Shown piece by piece: positions 1 through 12,502 of a DNA stretch of 50,000 nucleotides; position 1 is the stretch's first letter; the number at the start of each line of letters is the position of its first letter. The translations under genes and the position numbers were made by a program. The DNA is from Neocallimastix lanati (nom. inval.). Lineage: Eukaryota; Neocallimastigomycota; Neocallimastigomycetes; Neocallimastigales; Neocallimastigaceae. Where the stretch lies: positions 2,300,001 to 2,350,000 of the forward strand of contig JACVTC010000004.1 of NCBI GenBank assembly GCA_016946835.1. Reading direction: 5' to 3'. The notes under the pieces were generated by a model. It was given only the letters and a program-made list of their open reading frames with translations. It did not search any database and was not told the origin of the DNA.

Positions 1-425
1 GAAAGAATTATTATTCCAAAAATAACATTTTTTATATTAATTTGATATATTATTTTTTTCATTTTTATAATTTATTAATAAATAATGAATATAAATCTTA
101 AGAATTATTGGTATTTGATTTATTGGTTTTATTGATTCTGAAATAATTTAATTTAAATTAATCAAAAATATTTTAAAAACTATTGTAAAATATAATATTT
201 AATCAATTATTTTTAATAATACGATTATTTTTTTTATCGACATATTTTTTTTTTTATTTGATTTTAAATTTAAATTTATAAAAATATTATAATATCATCC
301 TTCGTTAAAAATTAATTTTTGTTAAAATTAATAATGCATATTTGATAATTTTATTATATATTAATAAATAATAATTAATATAATTTATATCCTTTATTAT
401 TTGAAGGAAAACTTTTTTAACTTTT

Positions 426-457
<32 letters not shown>

Positions 458-2337
458 TTTTGTTAAATATAGAACAATATAAAATAATATTTATATATAA
501 ATATATATATTATATAGAAAACTAATTTTACTTCAAATCCAAACTCCAAATAATGTTAAATTGTTAAATTAATATAATGTATAATAATCACATATATAAA
601 AGATTTATAAAGCTATTGTTTTATTTTATTTTATTTTAAAAAATAAAACAACACATTGTAATTAAAATTATATATATATAATTTTAATTTATAAAATTTA
701 ATTTATTGACTATGTATTTATTTTTTTTCTGATTACTTTTGAATATTCAAATATTAAAGTTCAATATTTTTATATATATAATTTTTCTTGATTGCTAAAT
801 ATATATAAAATGTTGGCTTCTATCTATGGCTTTTAAATATAATATGCCAATAAATTTTTATTTTATGAGATTAATTTAACTTTTAATTGTAATATTCAAA
901 AAAAAAAATTATGAAAAAATATTTATTTTTATACATATATTTTGTCTTATACGAATACAATATATAAATTGTCAGATTGAGGAATATTATTTCAATTTTA
1001 TCATTAACAATATATAAATTGTTAAGTATGAAAAAAAAAGTATAAAATTTATACTTTATCAAATATAATTTTATTTTGAATTTTATTAAAATGTATTTTT
1101 TTTATATAAAGTTTTTTAAATTTAATTTTTTTTTTTTCTTTTTTTTTATTATTATACTTTTCTTAATGTATTTTTCTTATAATATTATGATTTTTATTTA
1201 ATGTTATAATAATTATTGATTTTATTTATTTGTTATTATTTTTTAATCGTTTATAAGTAATCTTCTATATAATAATATATATAGAAGCATAGATAAAAAA
1301 ATAGTATAAAATTTTTTTAGGAAATCAAAAATTCAATTATATAATTATTATTATTAATTATAATTAATTATATCAATATTATTTCATAAATATTTTTAAT
1401 ATAATTTTTTATTTATAATAAAAAATATTAATAATAACAAATATTAATTAATATTATATAATAAATATGGTAATTATATAATTTTATATATAATAAAGTT
1501 TATTTTACAAACTAAATTCAAGTTACTTTTATTATTTATAATTTATTAATAATAATTATTAAAATTTATTATTATTACACTATTATTTTAATATTAATAT
1601 TTTAAAAATTTCTTTTAGTTTGTTAAAAAGTAATGTTAATTTTTTTTTTTAATTTTAAATAATAATAATAATCATATTAAATAATGAAATATTTATCATT
1701 TAATGAATTACTATTTACTAAATAAAAAAGAAATTAATACAAAAAAGATGATTTATAGAATATATATTTTACACATATTTAATATATTTATTATTTATTA
1801 TTTATTTATTTATTATTCATATATTAATAAATAATAGTAGATAACTTTATAAATGTATAAGAAATTGATAATTTAAATATTTTATTATATAATTAATAAT
1901 AGTAAAAATATAATATTTAATAACATATATATGTTTCCTTTAAAAAAAAAAATAGGAAAAAGTAATATGGACAATTTATAATTTCTTTAATACTTCTTAT
2001 TATGTAAATTTAGTATTTATTGATGATTATTACAAACACAATTATTACCAATATTTCGTATTTTTTTAATTATTTATTGAAATTTATTTATAATAAATTT
2101 TTATTATTTCAAAAAATGATTATACTTTACAAAATAAATATGAATATATTAGTATTAATTTCATTTCATTGTATTTCATTATGATTGTTTAAAAAAAAAA
2201 AAAATACTATTATAATACAAATAATTAATAAAAATAAATATATTATGTATAACAAATTAAAATTAGTATAATAGCATGTAATTCAATACATTTTTATTTT
2301 TTTTATATATAAACTTTAAAAATTAATTAATAATTAC

Positions 2338-2368
<31 letters not shown>

Positions 2369-4103
2369 TTATTATTATAATTAATTTCCAATTATCTTGT
2401 GAGGTATTTAAATTATTATCAAATTAGTAATATGTATATTTTTATATATAATTTAATATACTATTTGAATATATTTGAATATATTTGATTAATTACAGTT
2501 AATTTTCAATATCACATTAATAAATAAACTTTATTAAATAGGATCTTATGTAATATGAGAATTTTTATTTTTTTTTTATTTTATTTTAATGCCTTTTTTT
2601 TTTTTTTTTTTTTTAAATATATATTAAATTCCTTTAAAGAGTAATATATTTATTTTTTTAAAAAATATAATTTAATATTTAATATACTTCTATTGAATAA
2701 ATTCTTATTAAATTAATTTTAAATTTTTTTTATATATATTATATATTTTATATATTGACTTAATTATCGTTTTATCTCCATTTAACCCTCTTTGATTCTT
2801 TGAAGGTTACACAAATCTATGATATTTATTTATTTATTATGTATATGAAAAAAAAAGTTCTATTGAAAGAAAAAAATTAAAAAATTATGAATGATTAACA
2901 AACAAAAATAAAAGGATTTATAATAGTTTTAATATTTATTATTATTAACATAATAATAATACTTTGGATATATATATATTTTTTACTAGTAAAAAACGAA
3001 TAATAAATTTAAAGTTGATTTTATTTGTTTTTATTAAAATTTTTTATATATAATAATTAATCTAATGACAACTTCTTTTAAATTTCTTTCTAATATATAT
3101 ATAATTAAAGAATTAATATTAACAAAAAAAAAATTTTTTTTTCTTTTTTTGTTATAAAAGTTTTTATTATAATGTTTTTTTATTTTTTTTTTTGTTTGTT
3201 TGTTTTTTGTTTTTATTTTTATTTTTGTTTCGTTTTTCAATTGTATATTCGTAAACTAATATATAAAATACTAAAACACATATATAAATCTATTAATATA
3301 CCAAACAAGTAAGCAAACGAACAAAACAAAACAAAAAACAAAAAACAAAAAACAAAAACTTTCTTTTTGTAATAATATTATAAATGTTTTTATATTAATT
3401 ATATATGATATAATATAATCATTATAGGGCATTGTTTAATATATGAATCATCAAATCTAATAAATGAATAAGAAAGGTAAATACAAAAATACATTATTTT
3501 ATAATTAGTAAATATTTTATATTATGTCAAATGTATTGATATCATAATTAATAATTAATATGTAATATTTAATGTAGTTTTTACTAATGTTTACTATTTA
3601 ATATAGTTTTTACTAATGTTTACTATATATGGTATTATTGTTATATCATCTATTACAATTTTAAATATATTTTATTTATTATAATAAATAATATATATGT
3701 ATATGTATATATATAACTATTAAATAATATATTGGATATGAATAGAAAATTGCCTAATTACATATAAATTTTGATTTAAATGAAATATATCTTTAATAAG
3801 TTTCTCTAATTCTTTATTTTAGTAGTATTTTTTAATACTATATCTCGGAGTAAACAACTTTCTTTTCCAAAATCAGAAGTACTATTATATTTCATTCATA
3901 TATAATTTACATCAACTGTTCAAGATTTAGATTTTAATTTTTGAATTTAAGCTACAACAGTACCATATAATTATTGTTCTTAAAAACCATCAAAATTACA
4001 TATTATTTTTAATTACATTTTATATTAATAAAATATATATTAACAAAGAAAAAAAAGTATTACTACAATAATATCATAATATATATTGGTATTAATTTAA
4101 TAT
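1..4103. other. AT-rich intergenic stretch, no gene recognised
   Basis: All frames are crowded with stops and the only open stretches are low-complexity Lys/Asn/Ile/Phe. It holds TA runs, poly-T runs and a short ATT array near 2338-2370. A slightly less AT-rich patch at about 3840-3990 may be old coding or transposon sequence, but I could not match it to any family on either strand. Confidence 0.6.
3575..3626. repeat. Two-copy tandem duplication, 29-bp period
   Basis: The 23-bp core that starts tagtttttactaatg occurs at 3575-3597 and again, identically, at 3604-3626. It is a simple local duplication with no associated gene. Confidence 0.8.
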
Positions 4104-4248
4104 GAATGTGTTACATTTCAGGAAAGCTACATATCGTATTGTATAATAATGTGGCTTTTATATTAGTAAATTTAACGCCATAAATTTTTTAATATTTTTT
4201 GATACAAACAATAAATACATAAATAAATAAATAAATATTGTAAAAAGA

Positions 4249-4798
4249 GAATATGTTGCATTTCGCCATTTTTATAATGCAAATTTTCTATACGCCGTTT
4301 ATTTTTAATGGCTTGTAAAATTTTTTGTAATGCCATAAAAAATTTTTAAATACAATTATATGTAAAAAGAATAAATGCATAAATAAATAAAGAATGTAAT
4401 AATATAAGTATATAAAATAAAATAAAAAAAATAAGATAAAATAAAATATAATAAATAGTAGAAATATTAAAATAAGTACAGATTAAATAAAATAAGATAA
4501 ATAGTAGAAATATTAAAATAAGTACAGATTGAATAAAATAAAATAAATAGTAGAAATATTAAATAAAAGAATAATTTTTAATAACATTTATTTTTTTATA
4601 TAATTCTTTTATTAATAACATTTATATAAAAGAATTAAAATCATAAGAACTATTATATGATTTATTTAATTATTCACTTAATAATTAATATAAAAATTGA
4701 AGTAACAAAATAATACAATAAAATAATAGTATGTAGTATAATATCTAAAGCCACACTTTTATATATATCAGTGAAAATTGGCGAAATGCAACCTCCCA
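4249..4798 (+). mobile_element. Short non-autonomous Mutator-like (MULE) element A
   Basis: The segment is bounded by inverted ends: gttgcatttcgcca at 4255 on the left and its complement ending at 4792 on the right. It is flanked by a perfect 9-bp direct repeat, gtaaaaaga, at 4240-4248 and 4799-4807. Nine-bp target duplications are typical of Mutator-like transposons. The 550-bp interior has no transposase, only AT-rich sequence and a tandem repeat, so movement would need an enzyme supplied in trans. The left about 95 bp closely matches, in inverted orientation, the right end of the element at 48605-49260, so both belong to one family. The MULE at 42130-44570 shares the gcatttcg terminus. Confidence 0.8.
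4451..4566. repeat. 46-bp tandem repeat inside MULE element A
   Basis: The word ataaatagtagaaatatt recurs at 4451, 4497 and 4543, an exact 46-bp period with nearly identical units (about 2.5 copies). It lies wholly inside the non-autonomous element and fits the expanded interior of a decayed transposon. Confidence 0.85.
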
Positions 4799-4959
4799 GT
4801 AAAAAGACTTAAAAAGTATTATATTTTTATATAATAAATAATTTAATTTACAATAAAAATAAATGAATAAAAAAAAAATTTAATATAAATAATAAATAAT
4901 TAATCTTAAAAAATAAAGTATTTTCTTAAAAATTCTTTATGATTTAAATAATTATTAAA

Positions 4960-5910
4960 TTCGAAATAAAACGAAGAAAAAATAATTAAAAGAATGTTTA
5001 ATTTTACATTTAAAAAAAAAAATAATAACTCTAAAGTATAGAGATGTACTGAATATAAAACTTTTAATAAATGTAAATCCATTATTTTAAACAATAAGAA
5101 GGTGATTTTAAAATACAAAAGTTAACATAATCATCTTGAAAAAGAATTTGATCGATTGCAAAACATAAAATTAAAGATGAAATTAGAAAAAGTTCAATTC
5201 TTTTGGGTATAAAATCTAAACGTAACAAAATTTGATGAAATTCCTGATGGATCAAAATAGTAAGAAATGAGAATTTTATAATATTTCAAAAATCCTAATT
5301 TAATAATCTTCCAATCCCCATCATTCCAAATAAAAATTGCTTATGAAATAAAATGAAGTTTTATTTACCGATGGTACTTTTTGTGTTGCACCTAAATTTG
5401 GTTATCAAGTGTTCATTACTAGATTTTATATTAGGAATTTAAATAGTTTTTATACAATTTCTTTTTCAATAATAAAAAAATAAAGAATAAGCTACTTATG
5501 AGATGTTATTTGAAGAAATATAAATAAAAAAAAAATCTAATAAATATAGCAATTGTACTATAATTACTCCAAAAATTTTTTCATTATGATTTCTAAAAAG
5601 GCATATCTAATGGAGCAGGAAAAAATTTTTTTAATATAAATATTAAATACTATATTTGGCACTATAAAAGGAGTATTTAAGTTTTTTAAAAAAATGAATT
5701 ATGTTATAATAACGTTAAATATAATAATATATATATATATATTATGAAGTGATTTCGAACTTACTTTTATAAATACTGAATATATACTTGATATTTATTG
5801 TAAAATTAGGTATTAAACAATAATAATGACCAATTTTTGAAATTTTTAGAATATATATTTTTTTTAAATTATTATAACAATACAGAACATATAGCATCAA
5901 TATTTCAATA
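4960..5910 (+). pseudogene. Old MULE transposase pseudogene (FLYWCH + MULE domain)
   Basis: Several frames together read as a Mutator-like transposase that no longer has an open frame. At about 5035-5140 a degraded FLYWCH-type zinc-binding domain is visible (RCTEYKT, a second Cys in NKCKS, then a terminal HNH). At about 5235 DEIPDGSK is readable. At 5370-5480 the DDE-domain start reads FTDGTF followed by GYQVFITRF and LNSFYT. Each piece parallels the copy at 42986-43940 in the same order. There are several stops and frameshifts per hundred codons, so this is the older copy. A possible left end (acatttc followed later by gtggct) lies near 4104-4160, but I could not find a right end. Confidence 0.75.
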
Positions 5911-6101
5911 ATTATTTAAATAATTTTTTTTTAAAAAAAAAAATCTTTTTATAAATTAATATATTGAAGCAAGAAAAAACTTTTATCTTATAATGATTAA
6001 AAGGAAAAGTTCAGGAGTTTAAAAAAAAAAAAAAAAAAAAAAAAGAATTAGGAAAAATTGATGAAATCGTTATTTTAATTTTTTATACTATATAATGAAA
6101 G

Positions 6102-6132
<31 letters not shown>

Positions 6133-6646
6133 AATATTAAATGCTTTTATTATTAATTTTATATCTATATCGTTAATTTTATGAATACTATAAAATTAAT
6201 AAACATAAAGGATTAATAAGTTTTTTTTTTTAAAACTTTTATTTAAATATCTTATTTTTAAAGAATATTTTATTTATTTATTAAACATTTTATAAAATTT
6301 TTAATTTTAATATTTAATATTTATATTAATATATAGATTTTTTTTTTTTTTAACTAATATATACATATATTATATAAGAATATTTAAAGAGTAATTTTTT
6401 TTTTGTTAGTTGTAAATACTTTTTATAGATGATAAGAATATTTTATTTTTTTTTATATATATAATAAAATTTCAAAAAAAAAAAAAAAATATATCTTTAA
6501 CCCTAATTTACCATGAATAATACAAATGGATGATGTAAAACCTAATAACTCTCCAATTCATAATATAAAATTTATTAATGTATACAATAATTATAAATTT
6601 AAGGGTTTTATTCATATAAATGAAATTTTAAAGGATTAAAAAATTT
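5911..6646. other. AT-rich spacer, no gene recognised
   Basis: Long A and T runs (6021-6044, 6102-6123, 6474-6489) and no open frame of note. The first part may include further decayed transposase sequence. Confidence 0.5.
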
Positions 6647-6657
6647 AATCACAAAAA

Positions 6658-6799
6658 ACGCTGAACATTCAGTAAGCCTTCCAGCAGGGACAATATCGGC
6701 TTAGGTGAAAGCGTACGGAAGTGTTGTAACTACCTCAATATTCCTATTCCTTGAAGGTTGGGCTGAAAATAAGGGCGTTATATACTGAAAGAAAAAAAA
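6658..6799 (+). mobile_element. SINE-like A-tailed retroposon, possibly from a structured RNA
   Basis: A 142-bp insert whose first about 125 bp are close to half G+C stands out sharply in this background. It ends in an A-rich tail (6790-6800) and is flanked by an 11-bp perfect direct repeat, aatcacaaaaa, at 6647-6657 and 6800-6810. This is the signature of target-primed reverse transcription of a small RNA by a LINE. It has no coding potential. The ends can pair (aacgct 6657-6662 with ggcgtt 6774-6779, one G-U), as can agcc 6675-6678 with ggct 6761-6764. I see no convincing Pol III A/B boxes and do not recognise tRNA, 5S, 7SL, U1-U6, RNase P or MRP sequence. The parent RNA is unknown. Confidence 0.65.
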
Positions 6800-6810
6800 A
6801 ATCACAAAAA

Positions 6811-7346
6811 TGGAATAAAAGGATTAAAAGTTTTACTCCCAAAAATGAAGGTATATTTTACAGTAGAAAATGGGTAATATTTTAAATATAATATAGAAAA
6901 AATATATTAAACATATAAATATAAATATTAATAGTAAATACCTCTATATAAATGATTATTTACACATAGCTAATAAATATAAAATGAAATACACATATTC
7001 ACCAATAAACTAAATTATTCTTTAAGGATAGTATAGGGATGAATAATAGAAAATGTGAAATATATATGTTAAATTAGCTTTAAATGTGTTGAAACATATT
7101 TTAATATAAAATAATATATAGGCCACATTGTGAATATATAAACATGTAATTTGTATTAAAAATGAATATTAATATTTCTCTTATATATTAATAAAATTGA
7201 CTCATATATTATTGGAATTAATAATAATAAAAGGTTTAAATTTTATATATTATTATTTAAATTTTTTTTTTTTTTTTTTTTATTATGAAAGTCATCAAAA
7301 TTTTTGAAAGCATATCTTAACATGTCAAATTATATAGAAATTTTAT

Positions 7347-7395
<49 letters not shown>

Positions 7396-7656
7396 CTTTA
7401 ATTATATTTCTAACTCTATTTCTAAATAGGACTTAAAAAATATAATTTACATATAATAAAAAAAATATAGACTATATATTGATATTATATTACAATAAAT
7501 AATTTATCATATGATATTTAGTAAGAAAATATAAATGAGCTATTCAAAATTAAAATTTATTTTATAAAATATATTAATTTTTTATTTTTTTTTTATATTT
7601 GCTATTATTTGCTATTTGTATTATTTATATTTAGTAGATATAAATATATAAATATA

Positions 7657-7698
<42 letters not shown>

Positions 7699-8161
7699 TA
7701 AATAGCATTTATTATCCATTTTAACTGTGTCAACTTTTATATTTCTATATAATTTGTGAATTATGTTAAAAAAAAATTAACAATTATATAAATGAATTAT
7801 TGATCAAATAAATTATATAATAATACTTTTTTTTTTTTTTTTAAAAAGAAAAATCTTTATTATTTTTAACTATTAATAATTAATCTGTATTTTTTAATTT
7901 ATAATAGTTAAAATAATTAAGATTTTTTTTAATCAATGATTAATTATTAGATCGTAAATTTTTCCTTTCAAGAAAATGAAAAAAAAAATATACTGTATTT
8001 TTTTTTTTTACAATTAATATTTGGAAGGGTAATATTAATTATTACTAATAAAAAATTTATATTGTTATAAATTAATAGGAATGATGATGCTCTAGTAATA
8101 TGAATGACATATAATGGTCTTAAATAATTAGGAAATGTTATATTCAAATAAGAATAATTCA
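6811..8161. other. AT-rich intergenic stretch, no gene recognised
   Basis: Poly-T runs (7262-7281, 7352-7390) and a TA array (7658-7690). A few hundred bases around 7960-8160 have slightly more mixed composition, but neither strand gives a recognisable protein. Confidence 0.55.
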
Positions 8162-9113
8162 TAATAATAATAATAATAATAAATAATAAATAATGAATAA
8201 TGAATAATAAATAATGAATAATAAATAATAAATAATAAATAATAAATAATAAATAATAAATAATAAATAATAAATAATAAATAATAAATAATAAATAATA
8301 AATAATAAATAATAAATAATAAATAATAAATAATAAATAATAAATAATAAATAATAAATAATAAATAATAAATAATAAATAATAAATAATAAATAATAAA
8401 TAATAAATAATAAATAATAAATAATAAATAATAAATAATGAATAATGAATAATGAATAATAAATAATAATAATAAATAATAAATAATAAATAATAAATAA
8501 TAAATAATAAATAATAAATAATAAATAATAAATAATAAATAATAAATAATAAATAATAAATAATAAATAATAATTAATAATTAATAAATAAAAAATAATA
8601 AATAATAAATAATAAATAATAAATAATAAATAATAAATAATAAATAATAAATAATAAATAATAATTAATAATTAATAATTAATAAATAAAAAATAATAAA
8701 TAATAAATAATAAATAATAAATAATAAATAATAAATAATAAATAATAAATAATAAATAATAAATAATAAATAATAAATAATAAATAATAAATAATAAATA
8801 ATAAATAATAAATAATAAATAATAAATAATAAATAATAAATAATAAATAATAAATAATAAATAATAAATAATAAATAATAAATAATAAATAATAAATAAT
8901 AAATAATAATTAATAATTAATAAATAAAAAATAATAAATAATAAATAATAAATAATAAATAATAATTAATAATTAATAAATAAAAAATAATAAATAAAAA
9001 ATAATAAATAATAAATAATAAATAATAAATAATAAATAATAAATAATAAATAGTAAATAGTAAATAGTAAATAGTAAATAATAAATAATAAATAATAAAT
9101 AATTAATTAATAA
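8162..9113. repeat. Heptamer array (AATAAAT)n, about 950 bp
   Basis: About 950 bp of nearly uninterrupted 7-bp units. The array is punctuated by the variant attaataattaataaataaaaa at about 8570-8598, 8663-8696, 8907-8932 and 8963-8995, by gaat-bearing variants near 8180-8220 and 8437-8460, and by agtaaat variants at 9052-9080. The repeated variant blocks suggest segmental duplication inside the array rather than simple slippage alone. It is non-coding. Confidence 0.95.
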
Positions 9114-11242
9114 TAAATAACAATTATAATAATAATAATGAAAATGAAGGTAATATAATATATTATTAATAAAAAAGAATAGTAATAATTAGGTAATTCT
9201 TTTATATAGAAAAATCTTATTTATCATTTATCTATGTTTTACCACACAAAAAAAAGTTTGTGGTTTGGATAAAATAATTCATCATAATTAATAATAATAA
9301 TTAAATTTTTATGCGGATTTTGAAAAAAAATTTTTCCACTTTACATATCTAATATAAATTTTTTTATAAATTATTGAATAGGTTGAAATAGATAATTATT
9401 AAAATTATTACACAGAAAATAAGACCACTTTTTTTATTTTTATTTTATATCATTTTCTTTATTATTTGTAATGGAATTTTTTGATTTAATCAAAAATTCC
9501 ATGACAAATAAATTGAAGTCAAAATATATACTAGAACATGCTTATTTCTTTTTCGGATTATTAATGTATTTATTACTTGTAGTTTTATGAAATATATATA
9601 TATTTTAATTTTATATATATTCATATATATTTACATTTATATTGGTATTATTTATATTAACTCAACCTTTTTCATTTTGTGCTAAATATATAAAACATCT
9701 ATTTAAATCATACATCATTAAAATTAGTTTTTTTTTTTTTTTTTTTTTTTTTTTTGAAATAAACTTTTTTCTATTATTAAGAATTAATAATTTAATAATT
9801 AAAACCTAAAAAAAAAATAATTAAAAATTTTAAAATTATATAAAAAAAAATTAAATTTATTTTTAAAAAAAAAAAGAATATAAAAAGAAAGTTTTTTTTC
9901 CCTTTTTTTCATAATATTATTAATTATTAATTCTAATTATTTTACCAATTTACTAATTTTTTAATATAAGTAATTATAAAGTAAATTATTATTTTTTATT
10001 ATTATTATTTTTTTCTTTTTATTTTTTGATTTTACTTTAATATCAACATTTAATATTTATAATAATAGTTATTATATTTATTCTAATTTTATAAAAATTT
10101 AATTAATTAGAGACCTTTTTAATATCTTAATAAAAAATATATTTTTTTTATTAATCTTAATTGAACTTTTTTTATCGCTAAAGTACTTTAAAAATTTTAT
10201 AAAAAATTATATATCAATTATATATCAATTATATATCAATTAAATAGTAAGTATTCTTTTATATTAAAACTACATAAACAATTTAATAAAAATATAAATA
10301 TAATTATATTATACTATTAATATATTGATGTTATTAAAACGGATTTAATAGATTATTTTAAACTATAAAAAAGTTCAAATTTCAAAATATTAATAATCCA
10401 TCTTTTTTAAATTGCATTGACCAATAACATTGAAGCAATTGATTTATTTAATAAAGAATATAATATATTAATTAATTATTTAAAAAGAAATAGTAGTAAT
10501 TAATAATTTAAAAAATTATAAATATTAATATAATTATTATTAAAAATCGAAACAAAAATATTATTAAAAATAATAATAAATAAAATTACACAAAATAGTT
10601 AAATTTTTTTTTATATTATTCATGAAAACTTATTAAAACTTATATAGAAATAAAAGAAAAAACAAAAAAACAAAAAAACAAAGAATAATATAATATATAC
10701 ATATAGAATTTAATATTATTATATATAATAAATTGATTAAATATAAAATAATATAATTAATAATATAATAATATATAAAAATTTTATAATTTGAAATAAT
10801 AATTGTTATAATTATTTTTTTTAAAAAAACTCTTTTAATAACATTTTTTTCTTTTTCTTTCTTATTTATCTATACAAGAAAAAATTGAATTTTTGTCTAT
10901 TAAATTAAAGGTAAAAATTATAAAATTGAAAATTGTATTAATATATTAAAAGAAAATAATCAAACAGGAGAAAATAATAGTTATGGAATAAGAAATAAAA
11001 ATAAATATAACAAAAATAAAATAAACTAATATTCAAAAAAAAAAAAAAAAAATAAATAAATTAAATATTAAAAAAATAGTTGATTAAAAATTAGTAAATT
11101 AATAAATGTAAAAAAAAAATAATATATATAATAATTCAAAATATTAATAAAATTTGTTTTATTAATATTATTTATTTGCTATAAAAATATGTTAATTTAA
11201 TAATAAAAATAATAAAGATAAATAAAATATAATAAAAGAAAA
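9114..11242. other. AT-rich region upstream of the isopropylmalate synthase gene
   Basis: No open frame of note. It contains the palindrome at 9462-9511, a T run at 9728-9754 and, close to the next gene, A-rich leader sequence. The gene's promoter presumably lies in the last few hundred bases, but no specific element can be named. The start codon context is A-rich (gaaaaATGac). Confidence 0.6.
9462..9511. repeat. Near-perfect 50-bp palindrome
   Basis: The left arm 9462-9486 (ttatttgta atggaattttttgatt) and right arm 9488-9511 are reverse complements except for one substitution and one extra T. There is essentially no loop. It could extrude as a cruciform, fold in RNA, or be the residue of a tiny foldback element. 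No flanking duplication was identified. Confidence 0.8.
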
Positions 11243-12458
11243 ATGACACAATACGATAAAAACAGACTTATTTTCTTCGATACTACTTTGAGAGATGGTG
11301 AACAATCACCAGGTGCTACTTTAAATATTAATGAAAAAGTTGAAATTGCAAAACAACTCTCAGCTCTTGGTGTTGATGTTTGTGAAGCTGGTTTTCCAAT
11401 AGCTTCTAATGGTGATTTTGAAGCTGTTAAGAGAATTGCTCAAGAAGTTGGACCATTATTAGACAACAGAAAATCTGGTGAAGAAATGGTAATTTTTTAT
11501 TTTATTGTATTTATTTATTTATTTATTTATTTTTCTTTCATTATTTTTTATATTATTAATTTTTTATTATTAATTAGTATTTAAAAGATTTTTTAATTAA
11601 CTAAAGAAAAATAGTTTTTAAAAAAATTAAATTGATAGTTATAGTAATATATATAGGTTTATAAAATTTATTGAATATTTCTATATTGAATATATATTAT
11701 TATATATATTCAAATATTTAAATAGAAAATTAATCATTTTATTACAATAATGAAAATAGTATAAGAAAAAGATTTTTATATTTATATATACATATAATAG
11801 ACTTATTTTTTTTTTTTGTATTTTATATTATTTTTTTTTTTTATTACTTTGCATTATTTAATTTTATTTTATTTATATTTAATATTTCGTTCATTTAAAA
11901 TAATAATATTAAAGATATTTAATAAAAATTTTATAATGATAATATACAATAATAATTATTATTTTATAATAATTAATATCAATATTTATTATAATTTTTG
12001 TTAGGTTATTTGTGGTTTAGCACGTGCTGTTGAAGGTGATATTAGAAGAGCGTATGATGCTGTTAAGTATGCTCCACGTCATCGTATTCACACTTTCCTT
12101 GCAACTTCTGATATTCACTTAAAGAATAAATTAAAGATTACTAGAAAACAATGTATAGAAAAATCCGTAGCTGCAGTAAAGCTTATTAAGTCTCTTGGTG
12201 TTAACGATATTGAATTCTCACCAGAAGATGCTGGTCGTTCTGACAAAGATTTCTTAGTTGAAATCCTTACTGAAGTAATTAAGGCTGGTGCTACTACATT
12301 AAATATTCCAGATACTGTTGGTTATTTAATGCCTGAACAATATGGTGAACTTATTAATTATCTTGTTACTAAGACTCCAGGTGCTGATACTGTAAGTTTT
12401 TAAATATTTATTCAAAAAAAGAAAAATAAAAATAAAAAATATATATTATAAATTTTTA

Positions 12459-12502
<44 letters not shown>

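Noticed and set aside
4104..4165. Possible left end of the older MULE (acatttc...gtggct)
   Set aside because: Similarity is short, no matching right end was found between 5.9 and 8 kb, and no 9-bp duplication could be tested.
6658..6799. tRNA or 5S rRNA gene
   Set aside because: No cloverleaf, no B box (GGTTCRANNCC) and no 5S internal control region; the A tail and duplication mark a retroposon instead.
8162..9113. Regular direct repeats considered as a CRISPR array
   Set aside because: Seven-bp units without unique spacers in a eukaryotic context; a simple satellite.
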